Position numbers and translations under genes: made by a program
From: Brachynemurus nebulosus
Taxonomy: Eukaryota; Arthropoda; Insecta; Neuroptera; Myrmeleontidae
Reading direction: 5' to 3'
Length of the DNA: 64,000 bases
NCBI GenBank assembly: GCA_035578155.1
Contig: JAPWDM010000005.1
Span: 18,598,877 to 18,662,876 of the forward strand
Shown here: positions 22,031 to 34,073 of the stretch, in pieces
How positions within the stretch are numbered: position 1 is the stretch's first letter
Layout: every line of letters starts with the position of its first letter
Notes under the pieces: model-generated
Seen by the model: the letters and a program-made list of their open reading frames with translations, nothing else
The model's database searches: none
What the model was told of the DNA's origin: nothing

Positions 22031-22180
22031 ATAATTTTACTAACCAGCTTTCAAGCATCTAGCTCATCATCAGGTATAACACAATTGAAAGTTCCTTACG
22101 GGTCATATTCTGTTATCAGTTGGGTGGCGTAACAGAACTTTTAATTGTGTTTTACCTGACGATGTGTTAAGGGGAGTCCT
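22026..22180. repeat. Foldback segment, Penelope-LTR-like
   Basis: AGGTATAACACAATTGAAAG (22071 on) faces CTTTTAATTGTGTTTTACCT (to 22159), forming a ~23-bp imperfect stem. The surrounding words GCTTTCAAGCATCTAGCTCA and CATCATCAGGT resemble the GATGATG...GAAA words at Penelope-like element ends. CCAGCTTTCAAG returns inverted near 23054-23066. Confidence 0.45.
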
Positions 22181-22432
22181 TAAAAATTATGTATTTTTCT
22201 AGAATTTTACTAGAACGGAAGTAAATATCAATTTCAAATTTTGGGCACATATTTATTAAGTATTAAGTGACACAAAAAAAATTTTTCAAGGAAAAATATA
22301 AAAAAGTGTCCATTTTATAGATAGTGCAGTGTGACGATCCGAAAATCCAATGCCTTGTTGGTGGACATCTTAGCGCCGATAATAAACCACCGAAATCCAA
22401 AAACAAAAAAGATTTATAAAATATATGAAGAG

Positions 22433-22605
22433 TACCGGCACCTCTACCTATAATATCAATAAATTGCTGAAAGAAAATAAAAGTGGCGGATGTTTGAACT
22501 TTTGATCACGATTTTTGTCTTATTTTTCGCTCTTTAAAGTAAATTTAAAAATAAAAAGAATATTGAAAGTGTATCGAGGTGTAGGTAGAGGTGCCGAAGA
22601 ATTGA
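22433..22605. repeat. Short inverted repeat CGGCACCTCTACC / GGTAGAGGTGCCG
   Basis: CGGCACCTCTACC near 22437-22449 faces GGTAGAGGTGCCG near 22585-22597, separated by about 135 bp of AT-rich DNA. A small foldback without coding content. Confidence 0.7.
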
Positions 22606-22831
22606 ATTATATTTAAAATAAAAAATTTAAAAAAAGGATCCATCGAATAGTTTTTGAGTTACCATGTCCACCAGTTCCAAAAATGTAGTTCCGAGATATT
22701 ATAAAATATATATAAAGAAACGTATTTTCAAAATTTTATATTTAATACTCATTATTGCGTGAATTACGTTTTTTGAATTTTTTTTATAGAAAGCTGGATT
22801 CGGTTAATGTACAGGAATCTTGTTTTTAAAT

Positions 22832-23056
22832 TATTTTCAGTAAAATCAATTTGGAAGCATATTATACACATAATTTGCTATCAATTTCGGCAAAACAAAA
22901 AAAAATCGATTTTTTTATCAAATCTCAAGTAAACCTCTCCTTAAGTTACTTTCAGCAAAATCACTTTGGGAACATATTCTATACATAATTAGCTACCAAT
23001 TTCTGCAAAAAAAAATCGATTTTTTTTAACGACTCTCAAGTAAACCTCCCCTTAAC
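22832..23056 (+). repeat. Tandem dimer of a ~113-bp unit
   Basis: Both units share TTTCAGNAAAATCA, CATATT, CATAATT, GCTANCAATTTC, AAAAATCGATTTTTTT and TCTCAAGTAAACCTC followed by CCTTAA. The units differ at scattered positions, so the duplication is not new. Confidence 0.75.
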
Positions 23057-23915
23057 TACTTGAAAGCTGGCTCGTAACCGAACAATTTACTTTTAGTGAA
23101 AAATGACAAAGAATGTTATTCTCATACTTTGAGAAAATGTATTTACTGAGTTTTTTGGACCTATTACCGTTCGTAACTACAACAACCAGAGAACAGAATA
23201 GTAAAATATGTTTCACAATACAGCAACTTACGATTCAAGTGGTTGAAGGTCGAGAATTTTGGATATCCCTTGATATTTATAAAATATAATTTTAATTTCA
23301 AATAGAGGAAAAAGTGGTAAAGATGTGTGGGTAATACTATAAAGATGTTGTTACTACCGTAAAAATATTACACATCCAACGATAAAAATCCGTTTTCCTT
23401 CAGTAGGTATGCCACGATATAATGCGACGTACATACACCAAACTGCGCTGAGATACATAAACGCGCAAAAAATAGACGAAAATGTTACCTAATCAAACTA
23501 AACGCAACATTTTTAACATAACACGAACCCTTAATTTAACGTAATACTGTACAATATTAAGAAAGCTAATTAATTATTTGAATAAACGAAACTGGTACAA
23601 TGGTGGACAAAAATGTTCGTATATAGATTTACGAAAGTAAATAATAAATTATCAAACATAGTTTCTTCCAAGTCCTCAGCGTAAGTGTAGAAAATTGTAA
23701 CTAGTGGTGAGCCCAGAGTGTGCCCGACACGGCTTAAGATATGTAGTCAATCGGTGTCCGTCGCCAAACACACAATGCATTGTAATACATTATTAGACAT
23801 TGTTACTTGAATTGGACAGGTTGGTCTGTCCCATAATAGGTGTTTTTAAGTAGTGTGTGTGAATACACACACGATTACAAAACACTAAACCAACACTATT
23901 GCAAATAGTGTGTAC
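23057..23915. other. Non-coding stretch, nothing recognised
   Basis: A small GTGTGTGAATACACACAC palindrome lies near 23855-23872. No gene was supported. Confidence 0.4.
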
Positions 23916-23916
23916 G

Positions 23917-24480
23917 TCAAGGGGTCAAACTAGAATGTCTATCAAACTGTTCCCACTGTAATCAATGGGTGACGTAACACAGCACACATACAATCACAAC
24001 ACACAATGTATGGACACGAATATACCAATATGTTAGTAATATATGTTGATGATGATATATGCAGTTCGCATACATACACTATATACTATGATGGCCGACC
24101 TATTTGACAACTAATGAACAATTAAAAATATATTTATTTATTTTAAGAAAGATATCCCTTTATTTTTTGAAATTTTTTATTCAATAGAATTTTTACACTT
24201 AAATACGACACACTTCATATTTTTTTCTGTTTAAATTTCACGAGTTGATTAAAAAAACATGATTTTTATTTTGACGTGAACACCACGGCAGTCAGTAACA
24301 GACTAAAGCAGTGGAAGTGTAAATTGCTACTTATTGCAACTTTAAGATTTCACTTTTTTATATGTAGGCTTGATCTGTCTCAACTGTGGTGTACGTACAC
24401 AACATAGTGGGGAGATTTTACGTCACCCACTGGCGACAAGTGGAACAGTTTGATAGACATTCTAGTTTGGTCCTTTGGTT
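23917..24480. mobile_element. TIR element with ~58-bp imperfect inverted arms
   Basis: The left arm reads TCAAACTAGAATGTCTATCA then AACTGTTCC and GGGTGACGTAA. The right arm carries the inverse: TTACGTCACCCACTGG, GGAACAGTTTGATAGACATT and CTAGTTTGG. The tips are CAAGGGG and CCTTTGG. No clear target duplication was found and the interior is non-coding, so the superfamily is unassigned. Confidence 0.65.
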
Positions 24481-24550
24481 TCTTCTGTCTAGTGAAGATG
24501 TGAATAGAAATTTCAATTCTTTCAAATAGTATCGTGTCAGTAATAAATTA

Positions 24551-24888
24551 CTGGTAACAGGGCCCGCTCCAAAGCGGGCAACCGGGGCATTTGTCCGAGG
24601 CGGGAAATCTTAAGGGCGGTCATTTTGTAAATTTTTGTCAAAAAGGGTGGCAAATTTACAAGTGATGAGTAAAAAAAAAAAAGAGATTTGTCTGGGGCGG
24701 TAAATTTAAAAGGCGGTAATTTGGTAAAAAAAGGGGCGGCATTTTACAGCTGACCAGCAAAAAAAAGAAAAGAAGGCGCGATTTTCACACCCAGTGACCA
24801 AAAAAAAAGGTCACTCATTTTGTTGCAGGGGCGGAATTATTCCCTTTTGCCCGGGGCGGCGTAAACGCTAGAGCGGGCGTTGCTGGTA
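24551..24888. mobile_element. GC-rich hAT-type MITE, 324 bp
   Basis: The element is 24558-24881, from CAGGGCCCGCTC to GAGCGGGCGTTG, flanked by CTGGTAA on both sides (24551-24557 and 24882-24888). Inside are several GGGGCGG...ATTT modules separated by A-rich runs, a modular build also seen in the copy at 20819-21077. A 7-bp match is recorded where 8 is expected for hAT. Confidence 0.8.
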
Positions 24889-25282
24889 ATGACTCGCAAC
24901 GTTTTTGAAACACAATTTTTAGCGAATCGAAAGTCAAATTTCCCCGAGCAGTGACATGTTTTTCAATAAAGTATCCATTTGTTCTTTAAAAATCGATTTA
25001 GTTGCACCTTTCTCATGTATCATTCCTTAACTTTTTTTGATTAATTCATTTTTATTACACAGGTATTAATGTACACTAGCAGGCAGTGTCCGTTACCAAG
25101 TGCCCCCAATTTTTTTGTTACAATATTTTTGAATTGACTGTAAGTTTTTAATTATATTGTAAACGCGAAATTTTAAAATTTTTTATGTCTAAATGAAATG
25201 TTTTCATAAATTGTTTCGACAAAATTGAAATTTCTTAGTTTGCACATCACTCTCTTTCCTAAAAAAAACATTCATTTTCACT

Positions 25283-25412
25283 CATTTAACCAGAGCCGGA
25301 TTACATAAGAGCACATTTTTTTAGATTTTCCAAATTTTACCACTTTACAAGAAGTCTCCACATGAAAAGTGCCCAGGGGCTTCTCAAATGCAAACCCAGC
25401 CCTGTATTTAAC
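25283..25412. mobile_element. Short hAT MITE, 114 bp
   Basis: The element 25291-25404 begins CAGAGCCGGATTAC and ends AAACCCAGCCCTG, inverted CAGNGC tips. The flanking octamers are CATTTAAC and TATTTAAC, 7 of 8 matching. It is too short to encode anything. Confidence 0.8.
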
Positions 25413-26295
25413 TATAAGAACTTTACGTTTAAATCGAAAATTACCGAACTTTCTCTAAATTGTTGGCTAGACACGAGGAATAAAAGTTTTCAAACGATCG
25501 ACTAGTAAATATGTATCTGAGAAAAGTTAATCACAATCACACTATTTTTTGTAGTCCCATCTCCCATGGTATTTGTATGTATGTATCTACGAGGCTGCAT
25601 ACAATCAGAAAACATTATTATTTGTTTTCCTTCGAATTTTCCGAACAAAAAATTGATATGTTATTGATTTAATATAAAAACTTTCTCCGTTTTGTTTTCT
25701 CACACCCTTTTCTCTATGGCCGCGTGTTGAGCCCATGACCTGTATCAGTAACTTCGTGGAAGAAGAGACTATGCGGGATGGGAACAATGGTATCGTTTGA
25801 AATATATTTTATGGTATCAATCTAAAACGTTTATATTTTCATCGTGTTTTTATTAAAATGTTTTTCAACGAAAGCGACCATGAAGACATCTAAATGGCAC
25901 TATTTTGATCCAATTGTACAGACGTGTATAATAAAATTTGAACGCTTAGAGGGGCGAGTCAAGATATACCCTTCATCGATTTCGATCAAATCTCGTCTAC
26001 TAGTTAGAGTATCACATTTATATACAAAATTTACAATATTAAGGTACACCTCCCAAAAACAGGAATATAGGTAACTTATATGCAAGCTATTCAATATGTT
26101 GTAATAAGCTAGGTGTAGGGTAGCGTTTCTCACCTTTTTTCAGTCACGCGCCGGTAAAATTTCGAATAATTTTGTGGATGGCATATCGTGGGTTGGCTGT
26201 CTCTACCTCGTATATCAAAAGCTATATGTTTTAGGACACACAAAAAACATATTAAATACTGTATTTACATATATACTTATCTATATATATAAGTA

Positions 26296-26296
<1 letters not shown>
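25413..26296. other. Non-coding stretch, nothing recognised
   Basis: Overlapping short frames on both strands between about 25840 and 26130 show no known motif and lack splice context. Confidence 0.45.

Positions 26297-26378
<82 letters not shown>
26297..26378. repeat. (TA)n microsatellite
   Basis: About 80 bp of TA dinucleotide, preceded by short AT-rich steps. Confidence 0.97.
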
Positions 26379-26380
<2 letters not shown>

Positions 26381-27015
26381 GTAGCCAACATCAAAGGGTG
26401 TAATTAGCATAAATCTTAAGCTCATAGTGATGAAAACACGGATTTAAAATATGTTTTTTTTTGTGTCCAAAAATTGGGAGTTTTCAGATACGAGGTTGAG
26501 ACAGAGTACGCGCGATATGACAATTATCAGTTTTCTAATTTACTTATTGGAGTTTATCAAATAGGCGTGACTTAATAAAAATGGCTGACGACAAAGTGCA
26601 CTGACATTAGTTTTATATGCATTGTGCAACAATTAGTGCGATATGAAGAAAAAATAATAAATATTAAAATTATTTGTACCTACGTGAGTTGACACAAGTT
26701 TGAAGCAAAGAAATTTTGTTGAAGGAGAGAGAATTTTGTATTAACACTAACCTTCGGACAAAGGGTTAGTCCGAACTTAACTAACCTCACCACTTAGTTT
26801 TTATATCAAAAATCGAAGTTTATTGTCATAACTAGCCGAACTTTCGGGCAAAGGGTAACCTTAAATACAAGTTTAACGATCGATATCTCGAGAACGAAGC
26901 GAGATCTCGAAAAATTTTATTCTTTTTTTTTTTCGTTTTATTTTGCCAAGTTCTATAAGGAAGTGTCATCAAATCTTGGCGCCGTACTAATCGTAGTATC
27001 CCCGGTATTATCCCC
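26379..27015. other. Non-coding stretch, nothing recognised
   Basis: The words CAATTATCAGTTTTCTAA (near 26521) also precede the related tandem repeat at 63190 on, hinting that both loci belong to one larger dispersed repeat. Confidence 0.4.
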
Positions 27016-27024
27016 AATTATTAT

Positions 27025-27310
27025 ATTCTGGATCATTTCCGCCATTAATTGGAATAGTATTTTGTCGTGTAATGTGAAATGTCGTTTTCCATCCACTTGG
27101 TCTACCATGTAATTCGGATAAATATCGACTCTTCCTTAAGCATTAGAAAAATATTTAAAAGCCATTCTTTAATTTTCAGTAAAATTATTGTATCATAAAA
27201 TCATTTCTGCTATAGTAATTGGAATAACATTTGGTCATGTAATATGAAATGTCGTTTTCCAACCACTTCATTTACCATTAATTCAACAAAATATCGAATC
27301 CTATGATTCT
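27025..27310 (+). repeat. Tandem repeat family R4, two units
   Basis: Two related units share GGAATANNATTTNGTC, GTGTAATNTGAAATGTCGTT, TTCCANCCACTT and TACCATNTAATTC. Three further units occur at 63190-63700 and an inverted fragment near 35698-35790. Unit spacing is about 190 bp here. Confidence 0.7.
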
Positions 27311-27399
27311 CTCAAACCACAAAGACTTTAAAACCAAAAGTAAAATAGACGCTTTACAATATCGCTTTCCGTTCAGTATTTACCTTTTGCTAATATAAT

Positions 27400-27590
27400 A
27401 AACATATATATGTAAATACGTTTACTCTTTTACAGGTATACTGTTAGTGTATACTAACGTAATCCTTTTCCTCAACTGATGTTTCCATTATCGGTGCTAT
27501 ACTGTATATGTATAAATACGTTTACACTTTTACAGATATATTGTTAGTGCATCCTTACGTAATCCTTTTCCTCATACAGAGTGCTCCATC
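27400..27590 (+). repeat. Tandem dimer of a ~103-bp unit
   Basis: TAAATACGTTTACNCTTTTA followed by CAG, ATATTGTTAGTG and ACGTAATCCTTTTCCTCA occurs twice, at about 27412 and 27515. Non-coding. Confidence 0.75.
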
Positions 27591-27969
27591 TACTTCCACA
27601 GTGCGCTTCCTTGTAAATTTACTTTAATTTATCCCATTCGATATAGATAACTGATATCATAAAACGTGTAAATATATGTCGACGGCCATTAGTTGAAACT
27701 GCCCGTCATTACATTGAAAAGGCTAATCAACGCAAAATCAAACAGATATGACATGCGAAGATATGGTTGATTCAAAGTATAATATTGCTAGCCAATTTAA
27801 AATACACTTCCAATGGGATGTGGCACACAGTTTCCTCGTCCACATAACAGATTTTATGCAATCTTTAAAATGATTTTATGCTTAAACTGCTTCTTGTCTT
27901 AAATTTCGTGCCTTATCGTACTATCAAAGTGATATTATATAAATCAGTCCAACTGCAGGTGGAGGGATT

Positions 27970-29034
27970 ATGAAAATTGAAAACAAGGAGTCGACAGCCT
28001 GCAAATTTGTTAAAATTAACTTATAAAAAGTTTCTTTTCTCTCGACGCGTTTCGATCAATTCATGATCATTTTCAAGAGTTACATATATTTTGGACAACC
28101 ATTGTCAAAATAGAAAAATGTCAACTTAGAAAAAATAATAATATAAGTTGTTTAATAATAATATGTGTTTTGTTGTTACAATACAACTTATAGGCAGGGT
28201 ACGTGATGGCAACGACATCTATTAATATACATTTTTCCGGGCTCATTAACGAATATAAATAATGGTAACCGTGGAAATAAATAAATTTAAAATATTTTTA
28301 AACAAACCGTAAAATCTGAATACAAATGTTTGCTATTTACATTTAATTTTTTTTATTAATAAATTTGAACAATTTGATTTGTTCAGTTTGAACAATAAAA
28401 TACTGGATGAAGTATAAAGTAATTAAACAATTTTCGACGTTAATATGGATATAATTATCGAGACAGTATTTCCTTCCAACCTTGGACTATGCAGAGGAAA
28501 AAGTTGCTGGTGCCGGTGAAGTACGTCAGGGAAATTCGAGAATTAAGAAATGCTGACATAAGTCATTTAGTTTAATGTAGAGTCATAAGACAAATATCAA
28601 TAACTTTAACTCCTTATGGAACATTATTTCATGTGACTATGTGAGTTAAAATACATCAAATATTTTAATTCTGTATTTATGGATTGACGTGTAGACGTTA
28701 ATACTGTTGACAGATAAATATGGAATGACATATTAGTTGCAACTGCGTTTATAATCAAAGTGAATCAATGTAAATATTTTTATTTAATATTTTTTATTAT
28801 ACTATAAACACATTTTAGCCCGTATTAATGCTTGTTTTCTCCACTACTCACGCTGCAATCGATTTAATTGTCCCCACCATATACTTCGCACGCTGCCTTC
28901 AATGGTTGTCCAAAATATATATAACTCTTGAAAATGATCATGAATTGATCGAAACGCGTCGAGAGAAAAGAAACTTTTTATAAGTTAATTTTAACAAATT
29001 TGCAGGCTGTCGACTCCTTGTTTTCAATTTTCAT
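27970..29034. mobile_element. Inverted pair of 135-bp Penelope-LTR-like repeats around 795 bp
   Basis: The left arm 27970-28104 and right arm 28900-29034 are almost identical inverted copies. They contain CTCGACGCGTTTCGATCAAT and TGATCATTTTCAAGAGTTAC and end in TTGGACAACCATTG. The CGAAACGCGTC and TGAAAATGATCA words are characteristic, from memory, of Penelope-like element terminal repeats. The loop (28105-28899) is AT-rich with no recognisable coding sequence. Confidence 0.65.
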
Positions 29035-29780
29035 TAAAGTGATGTTTTGAACCAAAAATACTGTAATATATGTATAAAATTTCCAAGTTTTCCATCAAAT
29101 ATGTAACCAGAAATTATATCTTGTCGAAAATTTGTTGCAAATCAAGATATTTATTATACCCGTACCAATAGTTTTAGAAGTATTTATATTTTTAAATGGT
29201 AGCATTTCATGATCTGACTGATTCAACGATCGGCCCCCGACATACATGTATAAATCGATACAACAATAGTATTCAGTATATTCTCATTCGTATTTAGTTT
29301 GTTATAGATCAATGACAAAAGCTTGTAATATAATTTAAACTATGCTATTTACCTGAAAACCACGCGTCTACCTAATATTCTAATTCGTAACTATACAACC
29401 AGCAGTAAGGTAGATAGGGAGCGTATAATATGTCACAATCGGAAGGTGCCTACATATTTGTACCATGTACTTGGGTTAAATACTCTTATGTTACCCGCTA
29501 ATACAAGCTTCCTACATACAATTCCATTTAAGCCTTCTTTCTAGATACCTATACCTGCCTGATTCGATCGGGAAAGTACTAAGTAGGAGTACAAAGGAAT
29601 ATATAATTCTTGCAAGTTTAGGAACAGGAATATTATGTTTTGATATGCTAAACGTGAATGAACGTTACACTGACAAAACTGAATTGTCACTGTAACTAAA
29701 GAAATTTTAATTAATTTGAAATAGTTGTACAATCAAAATAATATTTTTGTACCCTTTTTTCATAAAAATAAGTACAACAG
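29035..29780. other. Non-coding stretch, nothing recognised
   Basis: No exon or element end was supported. Confidence 0.45.
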
Positions 29781-29928
29781 AGACGATAAGTACAAAGATT
29801 TTTTTTAAATGCGCATCAAAATGCATAATGAGAAAGGAAAGTAAGAAAAAGTAAGAAATGTGGACATTATTTTGCGATAACGTTACTTATTAATTGTTTT
29901 TAAACATTTAGTCAGCACATTGCATTAG

Positions 29929-30340
29929 TATCGGGTTGTCCCATAAGTCCTTGCCAGCAGGCCCGACGAGAGGGTGGGGCAGCCGGGGTTGCAACCCTGG
30001 GGCCCGGGCTGAAAGAGAGGACCCGTAGCGATCAATAGGGGTCCAGAAAAAAAGTAAAATCAGCTTTTTTTTACTCATCATTTATTTTTTGGGGAGAAAT
30101 TTTTATGAAATGTGCCCCTTTTCTTGGGGTCCGCCATTTTTCTCCACGGCCATGCTTGCCAGTCAAAACAACTTTAATACTTAATATTTTTTGTTTAATA
30201 AAGACACATTTAGTCGATTATATAATCACCGTCGTTATTAAAATATACTCGTCCTAGAATTTTTTCTGATGCATTTCGGTTCAAATACGACAAAATTCTA
30301 GAAAAAATAAAATGGCAAAGACTTATAGGACAACCCGATA
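29929..30340. mobile_element. mariner-like MITE with TA duplication, itself interrupted
   Basis: The left end TCGGGTTGTCCCATAAGTCC and the right end GACTTATAGGACAACCCGA are inverted copies with few mismatches, flanked by TA at 29929-29930 and 30339-30340. The GGTTGTCCCATAAGT word is typical of mariner ends. Removing the nested hAT element and one copy of its duplication leaves about 203 bp of non-coding DNA. Confidence 0.88.
29950..30162. mobile_element. GC-rich hAT MITE nested in the mariner MITE
   Basis: The element 29958-30154 runs from CAGGCCCGACGAGAGG to CTCCACGGCCATG and is flanked by identical CTTGCCAG octamers at 29950-29957 and 30155-30162. The octamer is part of the mariner end, so the hAT insertion is the younger event. 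Confidence 0.9.
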
Positions 30341-30540
30341 TTATATTGTTTCATTAAGTTTTTTTACAGATGTATTTACCGCAATTTTCATATTATAAAA
30401 ATGAAATAAAATGTTCTCATGTGTACATTAATGCCTTATCTTGTTTAGAAAAGAGCAACTTCTATAAGAACGTATGGAATTGTTTATATTCTATGAAACT
30501 TTTTTTATACGGTCCCGAGCTATCACCCAATAAAAGTTTG

Positions 30541-31305
30541 TTTTTACAATCTGGAACAAACTATACCATTATAGCTCCCCAAGCTATCTCTGTGCAAAGC
30601 TAAAAGGCGATTGGTTAAGCGTTTGAGTCATGAAAGAAGGTCAAACCAACTCACTTTCACATTTATCATAAATACCTACTAGAATACCGCGTCTATATTC
30701 GAATTTATAACCCACTAAATAATTAACGTAACTTGGGTAGCATAGTTTTACCTGAGCTTGACAATTGTTCCTAATTAGTTGGAAAACAAATATTCTAAAA
30801 ATGTCTCTCAAGAGTAGCAATAATTTAGCTAATATTAAAAGTTTAAACAATTTGAACTCTTTTAAGGTTTACAAAACTTTTTTGAAACATTAAATCAATT
30901 ATTTCTGTTTAGCATATCTAAACTTAAATTTGTAATTCCATAACTTTTACTATAGGTATCATAAATAGTTGAAAGCACATATATTACGTATAGACAAAAC
31001 AAGAAATAATAAAAGATAATCTTATCCACTTTCACAGTTCAACGCATTACTCTCTCATTTGTTATCTTTTGTTTTAAATTAACGTTATCTTACTTTATCA
31101 CATATTCTGCTTTAGAACAATAGACACAAATACTGAATATGTACATAACATGCAGACAAGTATATAAAATTCGCATTATACATAATATGAATTGTTATGC
31201 ATAAAATCATATACATATTATAACATAGAGATACAGTGGTGGGGAGAGGCGAAAAGTGAGAGTAAAGGAACAGTATGATTACTCGAGACGTAGAAAGAAC
31301 TCACT
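30541..31305. other. Non-coding stretch, nothing recognised
   Basis: No gene, RNA or element end was supported. Confidence 0.45.
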
Positions 31306-31307
31306 GT

Positions 31308-31476
31308 GAAATTCAATACACTTTTTACTCATTGTAAGCAACTTGAAATAGAATCATATATCTTACTCTTTTTAGATAATAAAATTCGCCTATATGTAAA
31401 ACGAGTAAGGCATATGATTCTATCTTAATTTTTGAGTTGCTTACAACAAGTAAAAAGTGTATTCCAGTTGAATTTC
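31308..31476. repeat. Hairpin element, ~65-bp arms
   Basis: AATTCAATACACTTTTTACT (from 31310) with ATTGTAAGCAACTTGAAATA faces its inverted copy ending AAAAAGTGTATTCCAGTTGA, across a ~35-nt AT-rich loop. Small gaps separate the arms' matches. Probably a foldback MITE. Confidence 0.75.
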
Positions 31477-31684
31477 CAATCTGGAAATTCACTAAAATCA
31501 TATTTCAATTGATTATCACATTCTATTCATTAGAACATTACAAAATAATTCCAAGTTGAGCCATGTTTTCCTAAACTTAAATAGAAAAAAATTTACACCA
31601 GAGAAACGAGTAGTTTAAGGTATTTTTATAGACCCTATCAAACATAAAACTTGGTTTCTGCAAAACAAAATTTCAGACTTGTAT

Positions 31685-31830
31685 AGTACGGTGCAATTAG
31701 ACCCAAACCTCAACATCCAAAGTAACAGTTTCACTCCAGATTGTTCTATACAGTCCACATATTATTTGATAAAAAGTTACACCATTTTGAGCGTCCGGTT
31801 TGGGAGGGAGGAGGGTAGAAGAAGAAGTGC
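31685..31830 (+). repeat. Solo arm of the 19-kb long-TIR element
   Basis: Begins AGTACGGTGCA and continues through CCTCAACATCCAAAG, AACAGTTTCACTCC, GTTACACCATTTTGAGCGTC and a GGGAGGGAGGAGGGTAGAAG block. It is collinear with the outer half of the arms at 19164-19480 and 19930-20238. No partner arm was seen nearby. Confidence 0.85.
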
Positions 31831-32440
31831 CTAAGTATTATTACATTATGTTTAAAGTTTTAAGTATTTTAAAACCGTAGATCTCCAAAAATAATGCAAA
31901 ATTAAAATGAACTCAGTAGTGATAAGAAAAATATGCTATAAAAATATTATTTTAGACGTAGAAGGTAAAAAAAGTCACATCAAACGGCATCTACATCATC
32001 TATATAGCCAAAATGGCCAAAAACATAAAAATGCTAAGATTCTGACTTCAATTAAGTTTTTTATTTCAGAAAGAACTATGTCACTCTAATTTTAAGTAAG
32101 TATATGTACTATATTTGAATGTAAAGAAATACATTTTGACTCAATAAGTTTTATGATTAATTATTAATTTAAATAGGTATGTATATTTTTTTTTAAATTT
32201 TGAATTGTCCGCTTGTCAAATTTTATTTTCTAATTGGTCATTGTAAAACAATAACATTATCAGAAACACTTTTAGTAGATATATTTTATCCATAGAAATT
32301 ATGCTATTACCTAAGACAAACGTTTTCTTAAAGTTGTAGCATTGGAATCCCTTAAATTCTTAAGTAATGAGTCATGCTCAAATTTAACTGAAAGCGAATA
32401 TATAAACGACGATGATGTAATGAATGTCCTGTATAAAGTA
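31831..32440. other. Non-coding stretch, nothing recognised
   Basis: A 60-codon frame at 31907-32089 has no recognisable motif. No gene was supported. Confidence 0.4.
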
Positions 32441-32444
32441 AACC

Positions 32445-32620
32445 CAGCAAGCTTGACGAGAGGATGGGGGGCCCGCGTTGGAAGAGGGGGCCCGTAGTTA
32501 TCGATAAAGGGCCCGAAAAAAAGTCAAAAGACCTTTTTTTGCTCGTTACCTTTTTTTGAGAAAAAAATTTAAAAAAATTTGATTTATTCCTGCGCCCTGC
32601 CATTTTTTTTCACGGCCCTG
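32445..32620. mobile_element. GC-rich hAT-type MITE, decayed copy
   Basis: Starts CAGCAAGCTTGACGAGAGG and ends TTTCACGGCCCTG. It shares the GACGAGAGG, GGGGCCCG and CCATTTTTNTNCACGGCC order with the copy at 29958-30154. No matching octamers flank it. Confidence 0.65.
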
Positions 32621-34070
32621 ATAACTCAGTGCACGTATATAACATATTTTCTATCTCTTACTGGTTACACTGGTTCCAGTAGTATAGAGATAGATATGTT
32701 GTCTCTACTGCTCTATGTTCAACGGTTAAATAACAAGAGAACACTGCGAGTACGTACAGAGGCGTATTCAAAAATTTAGAAAAAAATTGAAATCATCAAA
32801 TTAGTGTTTTTATGTATTATGTTGTTTTTCAAATATACATGCACTGACTGCCATCTATTATTAAAATGATGTAGTATTCCTCGTAAATTGTATAGTGTTC
32901 TTTTTAGCTTGATACTAATTTATTGAAAGCTTGAAAGCGAGAGTGTTACAATAAGTTATATAAGCATCAATACATATGATAACACTATATCACGTACGCA
33001 GCTATTGTTCTTAATTTTGGCAAAGAAATTAATAAGAGTTGATTACGAAGCAATCAGAAATAAGTAATCATTAACATTTCGAACATTATTTGCTATGTTT
33101 TCAGAATTTTATAATTTAATTTAATAATTCACTACTGAAACAGGGTTGTATACGGTTGTTTATTCAAACCAAAGATTTGGAATTTAATAGAAATATTCAC
33201 ATTTTAGTATCAATATTTATTATTTTATTAAGAGAACATTTGTTTGATTTTAGAAATAAACACATAGCAAACGAATTTTCAATTATTTAACAATCAAATT
33301 CAAATTTTCAACAAACAAATTAATATTTTCAAAATGTTCACTAACCACCCGTTGTTACAAAATAATTACAACTGTTAAATAACCATATTTAAGTGCATTT
33401 ATTTTTGAAAACACACAAACACAAGAAAATACAATTTCCACATATTGTTGCATAAAATTAATCATTTAAATTACAATCTGTTTCTGTCATTGTAACTTAT
33501 TCTGTATTGTCGTTTTTTCCTTTACTTCCGTCTTTCGTACGAATAGTATGTGCATATATTCACGTAAAATGACATGATTGTACCAACTGTGTCTGCTGGT
33601 CATTAGTGTTCTTGCATTGATCCAGCACAAGTACCATAAGTAAAGTACGATGAGTACTAGGAGGAATAACATGCATCATCAGTATATGTACAAGTTATAG
33701 TATAAAAACCGTAACCTATTATGCTGTAAGATGATATAATTTATATGTAATAAAATTTAACATTTGTCTCGAATATTGTTATGTTTAGAATTAGAATTTA
33801 GTAGAGGTAAATTAGCTCGGTCCCTTCGAAGCTAATCAACCTTTAGATTATAAACTAAAAGTAATTTTATTATAATGTAAATTGTATTATACCAAAAATA
33901 AAATTTTGTCACAAATAAGAGTTATAATTTCTACTATCTTTTTTCAATATGTTAGATAGTAGATCTAGTGAGAGACTATTACGAGCTTGTCTGATACGTA
34001 AATTTATGTGAATGAGTCATTTTCAATTCATATGTATAAATTAGAGTTATAACTGTTATTGTCTATGATT
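32621..34070. other. Non-coding stretch, nothing recognised
   Basis: Uniformly AT-rich. The frames are short and motif-free. Confidence 0.45.
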
Positions 34071-34073
34071 TAA

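Larger units (their letters stand above)
29785..30540 (+). repeat. Dispersed repeat R3, copy interrupted by a mariner MITE
   Basis: Matches 58320-58710 in the same sense and 38650-38960 inverted. Shared words are TAATTGTTTTTAAACATTTA (with variation), GAAATAAAATGTTCTC, CTTATCTTGTTTAGAAAAG and TTTTTTATACGGTCCCGA. The copy at 58 kb is continuous where this one is broken by 29931-30338. Frames within it, including 30370-30603, are not supported as genes. Confidence 0.65.
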
